The notes under the pieces: model-generated
Database searches by the model: none
What the model was told of the DNA's origin: nothing
The model's input: only the letters and a program-made list of their open reading frames with translations
Position numbers and translations under genes: made by a program
In this document: positions 60,143-64,000 of the stretch, in pieces
How the letters are laid out: each line of letters opens with the position of its first letter
How positions within the stretch are numbered: the first letter of the stretch is position 1
Assembly (NCBI GenBank): GCA_949282255.1
Contig: CASDPA010000005.1
Location: 50,283-114,282 of the forward strand
Direction: 5' to 3'
DNA from: an uncultured Spirochaetales bacterium
GTDB lineage: Bacteria; Spirochaetota; Spirochaetia; Sphaerochaetales; Sphaerochaetaceae
DNA: 64,000 nucleotides

Positions 60143-61444
60143 CTAGATATAGCCCAGCGCGGACGGAAGAATCGTCGAGATCTGCGGTACGAGCATAATC
60201 AAAAGAGTAACACAAATATACGTCAGATAAAACGGTAGAAATCCCTTGAGTGCATCCTCCATCCTTATGCCGGCTATCGAGCATCCGGCCCACAGTGAAG
60301 TACCTACAGGAGGGGTGAGCACGCCCATGCCCAAGGCAAGAACCGTGATGATGCCGAAATGGTACGGATTGTACCCATACTGCATCGCGACCGGGAAGAA
60401 TATCGGAGTAAGCATTATGATCAATATTCCCATGTCCATGAAGCAGCCCGCGATGAACATCAGCAGTATCATCAGCAGCATTCCGAGGATCGGATTGCTA
60501 GTTACGGACATGAGTGCGTTCGCAACCATCGTCGGTACCTTGAGATAGGAAAGACAATAGCTGAAGGCGCTCGATGTGGCAATGATAGCCAGAACCGTTC
60601 CCAATGTCTTGAGCGACTTGAGCATGCACCCAATGAAAACCTTGAACGTCATCGTCTTATATACGAATGCTGTTATCACAAGTGCATATACGGCGGCTAT
60701 TGCTCCGGATTCGGTAGCGGTAAAAACACCACCAAGGATACCACCGGCAACGATGATGATTGTCACAAGCCCAAGAAGGGCCTCCTTGCAGATTGTTATG
60801 TTCTCCTTCCATGATTTCTTTTCGGAAACAGGATATTTCTTTTTGACGGAGATCTCGAAGGAGCAGATACAGAGAGCCAGGGTCAGCAACACCCCGGGGA
60901 TGTATCCGGCCATGAACATCGTGCTGATGGAAAGACTGCTGCCCGCAGCCATAATGTAGAATATCATGTTCTGTGACGGAGGTATGATTATTCCCTCGAC
61001 GCTGCTGGTACAGGTGACCGCAACGGAGAAATCGGCATCATATCCTTCCTTGACCATCGCAGGGATCAGGAACGAACCGATCGAGGAAACATCCGCGATC
61101 GACGATCCGGAGATACCGCCGAAAAACATGGACACGACGCAGTTCACGATGGCCGTACCACCCCTCATCCTGCCGACGAGGACGTTACAGAACTTCGTCA
61201 GCCTGTCGGAGATGCCGCCATCGGTCATGAACTGGGCCATTATGATGAAAAACGGCACGCACATGAAGGTGAAGCTGGTGATTCCGGTAGACATCTTCTG
61301 GAACAGGTTCAGATACGGTATTCCAAGATACCCCGCAGTAAACAATGCGGAAATACCAAGACAAAAAGATATGGGAACCCTGCAGATCATCAGAACGGCA
61401 AGGGATCCGAAAAGGATCATGCATCCTACGGCGACTTCACTCAT
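60143..61444 (-). CDS. dctM: TRAP transporter large permease (DctM)
   Basis: 433-residue membrane protein with about 12 helices, the ion-coupled channel of a tripartite ATP-independent periplasmic (TRAP) importer. FFGGISGSSIADVSSIGSFLIPAMVKEGYD and the C-terminal GVLTPPVGTSLWAGCSIA are family hallmarks. Na+ drives most of these systems. It overlaps dctQ by 4 bp (ATGA) and is followed by nagA, so the solute is probably an N-acetyl amino sugar. Confidence 0.95.
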   Translation of the reverse strand: MSEVAVGCMILFGSLAVLMICRVPISFCLGISALFTAGYLGIPYLNLFQKMSTGITSFTFMCVPFFIIMAQFMTDGGISDRLTKFCNVLVGRMRGGTAIVNCVVSMFFGGISGSSIADVSSIGSFLIPAMVKEGYDADFSVAVTCTSSVEGIIIPPSQNMIFYIMAAGSSLSISTMFMAGYIPGVLLTLALCICSFEISVKKKYPVSEKKSWKENITICKEALLGLVTIIIVAGGILGGVFTATESGAIAAVYALVITAFVYKTMTFKVFIGCMLKSLKTLGTVLAIIATSSAFSYCLSYLKVPTMVANALMSVTSNPILGMLLMILLMFIAGCFMDMGILIIMLTPIFFPVAMQYGYNPYHFGIITVLALGMGVLTPPVGTSLWAGCSIAGIRMEDALKGFLPFYLTYICVTLLIMLVPQISTILPSALGYI

Positions 61445-62022
61445 ATCACACCTCCTTTTTCCTGGACCTTCTGCTTGACCTGTTCTTCGAAAGATGCCGA
61501 GGCAAAGTCCTTCGCCTTGTACTCATCTATCGGTGTCATGCACACATTGAGGAAGTTGGAGAAGCAGTATATGCTCATAAGCACGCCGCCCACCACGAGC
61601 GGAAGATATCTCCAGATGTAGGAAAACCCTGTTGCGGGCTGGATCTTTCTAAGATTAAGCTGCGAAAGCAGTACTCCATAATAAGTCAATTCTATAAAAA
61701 ACCAGAGAAGAATCAGATGCCGAAGGATGTCAAGAAACTTTCTTCCTCTTGCCGGAGTCTTATTGTAGAAAGCAAAAATGGCGGCATGGTCATCAAGATA
61801 GATGTCTATCGGCATGCACAGATAACCGAACCAAACGAGAAGCATCAGCGTCGCTTCCTCGGACCAGCTGAACGGGCTATGGAACACAAAGCGGCATATC
61901 ACCTGCACAAAGGTTATCGCGGTCATTATTATAAGCATCACCGCACATACATACCTTTCAACATGTACTAGCCGGCCCAATCCGTTCCGCAAACTCTTGT
62001 TGAATGTTTTTAAAGCTCCCAT
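61441..62022 (-). CDS. dctQ: TRAP transporter small permease (DctQ)
   Basis: 193-residue protein with four transmembrane helices, the small membrane subunit that pairs with DctM. RFVFHSPFSWSEEATLMLLVWFGYLC is the typical DctQ core. It lies 67 bp after dctP with a strong hairpin between, and it overlaps dctM by 4 bp. Confidence 0.93.
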   Translation of the reverse strand: MGALKTFNKSLRNGLGRLVHVERYVCAVMLIIMTAITFVQVICRFVFHSPFSWSEEATLMLLVWFGYLCMPIDIYLDDHAAIFAFYNKTPARGRKFLDILRHLILLWFFIELTYYGVLLSQLNLRKIQPATGFSYIWRYLPLVVGGVLMSIYCFSNFLNVCMTPIDEYKAKDFASASFEEQVKQKVQEKGGVI

Positions 62023-62053
62023 GAACGTTTTCCTAAATGATCAAAATTAATAT

Positions 62054-62076
62054 TGCAGGAGGCGAAGCCTCCTGCA
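62054..62076 (-). promoter_or_regulatory. Intercistronic hairpin between dctP and dctQ
   Basis: TGCAGGAGGC (62054-62063) and GCCTCCTGCA (62067-62076) form a perfect 10-bp stem with a 3-nt loop and no T-run. It can protect the upstream dctP mRNA from decay, or slow polymerase, and so raise the receptor-to-permease ratio. Confidence 0.6.
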
Positions 62077-62089
62077 GTCACTCTGTAAG

Positions 62090-63079
62090 TCAGTTGACTT
62101 TCTTGATTGCGTCAATAACCTCGGCATACTGAGGATACATATCATAGATATCGGCAACAGCATCCTGGAATTCCTTGACGTCGACATCAATGACCTGGCA
62201 ACCGGCTGCCTCGACAGCGGCGCGGCTTTCATTCTGATAGTCGTCCATCGCCTTCCTCTGCCATATTGCGGCCTCATCGGCGGCTTCCTGCACAGCAGCC
62301 TGCTGCTCGGGAGAAAGCTTGTTCCATGTGGTGAGGCTGATGAGAAGTACGGCAGGAGGAGCCATGTGTCCGTCAAGCGAGTAATACTTGGCAACCTCGT
62401 AATGTCCGGAGGTGTAGTACGAAACGAAATCATTCTCGGCGGCATCGACGACACCGGTCTGCAATCCCTGGTACACCTCGCCATAGTCCATCGGAGTTGC
62501 GGCTCCGCCCAGAAGCTCTACCATCTTGATCGCAACATTGGAAGGCTGGACCCTGACCTTCATTCCGTTCATGTCGGCCACGCATGTGATGGGTTTCTTC
62601 GTGGTATAGAAGTTTCTCGAACCTGCTTCGAGGTACGCAAGATTCTTCATGTTGTACTTTTCCTCGAGAACCTTGTCCAAGGACTGTCCGATCTCGCCGT
62701 CAAGCACCTTGTATTTCTGCTCGGTGCTGGTGAAGATGTACGGAAGCGAATATACACCGACTTCATCCGCTGTCGCCTGCAGGGCGGAAGTATTGACGCG
62801 GGCGAGATCAAGCGTTCCGGCCTGAACCTGGTCGATGGTCTCGTTTTCAGAACCTAGCTGCGCATCGAGATAAACCTCGACCTTGACACTTCCATTGGTC
62901 TTCTGCTCGACGAGCTCCGCAAACTTCATCATTCCCTGTGATACAGGGTTGTTGGCGGGCTGGTTCTCAGCAAGCTTGAGAGTGATCACACCGCCGGAGC
63001 TTTCCTTGCCTCCCTGGGCGAAGACCACTGATGAAAGGCACATGATCAAAACCAAAGCCAAAACTAAAACTTTTTTCAT
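62090..63079 (-). CDS. dctP: TRAP transporter solute-binding protein (DctP family)
   Basis: 329-residue periplasmic receptor with a signal peptide (MKKVLVLALVLIMCLSSVVFA). The DctP patterns GSENETIDQVQAGTLDLARV, GMKVRVQPSNVAIKMVELLGG (with the conserved solute-binding arginine) and PMDYGEVYQGLQTGVVDAAEND are present. The arginine binds a carboxylate in almost all studied members, so a sugar acid such as sialic acid or another acidic amino sugar is a candidate. AAGGAGG precedes the ATG and overlaps the gntR stop. Confidence 0.93.
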   Translation of the reverse strand: MKKVLVLALVLIMCLSSVVFAQGGKESSGGVITLKLAENQPANNPVSQGMMKFAELVEQKTNGSVKVEVYLDAQLGSENETIDQVQAGTLDLARVNTSALQATADEVGVYSLPYIFTSTEQKYKVLDGEIGQSLDKVLEEKYNMKNLAYLEAGSRNFYTTKKPITCVADMNGMKVRVQPSNVAIKMVELLGGAATPMDYGEVYQGLQTGVVDAAENDFVSYYTSGHYEVAKYYSLDGHMAPPAVLLISLTTWNKLSPEQQAAVQEAADEAAIWQRKAMDDYQNESRAAVEAAGCQVIDVDVKEFQDAVADIYDMYPQYAEVIDAIKKVN

Positions 63080-63090
63080 CGAAAACCTCC

Positions 63091-63804
63091 TTAGTCGATG
63101 ATTTTTACATTATCAAAAGCAACGAAGCATCCGGAGATGAAATTGAACAGATTGTTCACTCCGGTTCCTCCGAACTTCTTCAAGGATGCAATCTTCTGCT
63201 TCTCTCCGAGATCCTGCTGCAGGCCAAGCAGCCTGCAGGTCTCCTCCTCGTTTCCGTTCTCCAGATTATCCAAAATCTCAAGATACATCTCAGGGGTCTT
63301 GAAATTCAATGAAACGAGAGAAAGCAGGTTTATGAGCTTCATGCGCATGTACATGACCTTGTATGCCTTGACAAGAAGCTTGTTTCCAGAAGCCTCTATC
63401 AATCCATTGTGATAGTCGATATCGTTGTTGAGCGCCTCTATGTACCGCCCGGACTTGAGGCATTCATCCTCCTTGCGGCAAAGCTCACGCAACGGTGAGA
63501 GGTCGGTCTTCTTTGCGATCAGTATGGGCACCACCGCCACTTCAAGGCATTTCCTCGCCTCGTAAAGCTCATGTATGAACTCCTCGCTTATACCTATGAC
63601 ATGGAACCCATTTTCAGACTCCACAACAATCCCGTCCGCCACCAGCTTCAATATCGCCTGACGTATCGGGGTCCTTGAAATCCCTATCTTCTTGCTTAGA
63701 ACGAAATCTGATACGGTAGCCCCAGGCGGGAGCTCGTAGGTGAAAATCATATCGCTGATTATTGAATATGACTTCGAAACGAGGTCTACACTGGAATGAG
63801 ACAA
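63091..63804 (-). CDS. GntR family regulator (FCD type) of the amino-sugar TRAP operon
   Basis: 237-residue regulator. The winged helix (VSDFVLSKKIGISRTPIRQAILKLVADG) and the FCD domain (ELYEARKCLEVAVVPILI, DIDYHNGLIEASGN) are complete. It is the first gene of the operon, so it probably represses it until the sugar or a phosphate derivative binds. I propose a TTG start at 63804, since GGGGAGG lies 9 nt upstream; the alternative TTG at 63822 lacks a site. A palindrome lies 20 bp upstream. Confidence 0.87.
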   Translation of the reverse strand: MSHSSVDLVSKSYSIISDMIFTYELPPGATVSDFVLSKKIGISRTPIRQAILKLVADGIVVESENGFHVIGISEEFIHELYEARKCLEVAVVPILIAKKTDLSPLRELCRKEDECLKSGRYIEALNNDIDYHNGLIEASGNKLLVKAYKVMYMRMKLINLLSLVSLNFKTPEMYLEILDNLENGNEEETCRLLGLQQDLGEKQKIASLKKFGGTGVNNLFNFISGCFVAFDNVKIID

Positions 63805-63824
63805 ATAAAAGCACCTCCCCAATT

Positions 63825-63886
63825 AGTGTATACACTTAATGTATTCAATCTTAAATAGAGAATATCATACATCAACCGCATGTCAA
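63825..63886 (-). promoter_or_regulatory. Promoter and GntR operator of the amino-sugar TRAP operon
   Basis: On the minus strand TTGACA (63881-63886) and TATTCT (63859-63864) are 16 nt apart. The perfect palindrome AGTGTATACACT (63825-63836), of the GTATAC type used by many FCD regulators, lies about 16-27 nt downstream of the expected start and would block transcription when bound. Confidence 0.6.
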
Positions 63887-63904
63887 TAAGAAAAATCGCA
63901 AAAA

Positions 63905-64000
63905 ATCATGACTACCGGCTCAGCCGGTAGTTTGCTCTGACCCTATAAGGGTCTGGTACCAACCAGCGCAACAGCGCCCTGAATTGTAACGCCACGTGCA
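63905..64000 (-). mobile_element. Probable right end (omega-RNA part) of an IS200/IS605-family element
   Basis: On the minus strand this is a chain of small hairpins: GGCGC/GCGC(C), CTGGT/ACCAG, GACCC/GGGTC (63939-63953) and finally ACTACCGG/CCGGTAGT (63911-63931), followed by CATGATT. This order of structured RNA hairpins ending in a subterminal imperfect hairpin resembles the right end of tnpB-carrying IS200/IS605 elements, where the guide (omega) RNA lies. The tnpB gene would be beyond position 64000. The exact boundary cannot be set here. Confidence 0.55.

Overview
The window looks like chromosomal DNA from an anaerobic, fermentative, Gram-negative-type bacterium, most probably a spirochaete of the Sphaerochaeta type. 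That is an inference from gene content. It carries a patatin phospholipase joined to an outer-membrane barrel, lipoprotein and TRAP solute receptors, an NfnAB electron-bifurcating transhydrogenase, a membrane pyrophosphatase of the potassium-dependent type, a D-lactate dehydrogenase, ThrH and QueH. No respiratory chain genes, rRNA or CRISPR array are visible. The genome is compact: several convergent genes overlap at their 3' ends, many operon neighbours share ATGA overlaps, and several promoters place the -10 box only 6-9 nt before the start codon, which suggests leaderless mRNAs.

Layout. 1-6.6 kb: MarR plus MATE efflux pump, a DUF1848 protein, and a copper ATPase (copA) with an Rrf2-type regulator read divergently across a shared operator. 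6.6-11.4 kb: ECF transporter ATPase and T component, formyl-THF cycloligase, then nfnA-nfnB-PTS IIA. 11.5-12.6 kb: two Hsp20 genes behind a near-perfect sigma-54 promoter with upstream palindromes. 12.7-18.7 kb: GtrA protein, GH2 glycosidase, DEAD-box helicase and UDP-galactopyranose mutase. 18.7-23.7 kb: TrpR-like regulator, cardiolipin synthase, QueH, a TPR membrane protein, and two GntR/FCD regulators, one interrupted by a frameshift at an A AAA AAG heptamer. 23.8-36.7 kb: patatin outer-membrane protein, tRNA-Leu(CAA) joined to an RluA-type pseudouridine synthase, PHP phosphatase, RNA-binding and metabolic genes, TrmJ, GDPD and an iron-sulfur DUF362 protein. 36.8-48 kb: exported proteins, nagB, mnmA, ldhA, a J-domain protein, membrane pyrophosphatase, hemolysin III-like protein and small genes. 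48-54 kb: a peptide-type ABC importer operon with a fused double ATPase, flanked by a HAD hydrolase and a metallophosphoesterase. 54-57.4 kb: a nahK-like kinase with an IS1634-type element inserted directly upstream. 57.4-64 kb: ung, then an operon gntR-dctP-dctQ-dctM-nagA-nagB2 for uptake and catabolism of an amino sugar, bordered at the window edge by what looks like the right end of an IS200/IS605 element.

How the genes work together. Amino-sugar use recurs: two nagB paralogues, nagA, a TRAP importer and a nahK-like kinase. Redox and energy balance is served by NfnAB, D-LDH and the pyrophosphatase. The most notable regulatory observations are the sigma-54/enhancer arrangement on the hsp20 pair, the CopZ-like coding unit nested in copA with its own Shine-Dalgarno, the possible programmed frameshift in a GntR gene, a hairpin that masks the ldhA ribosome binding site, and a 52-bp target duplication that leaves the nahK start region intact on both sides of the insertion sequence.
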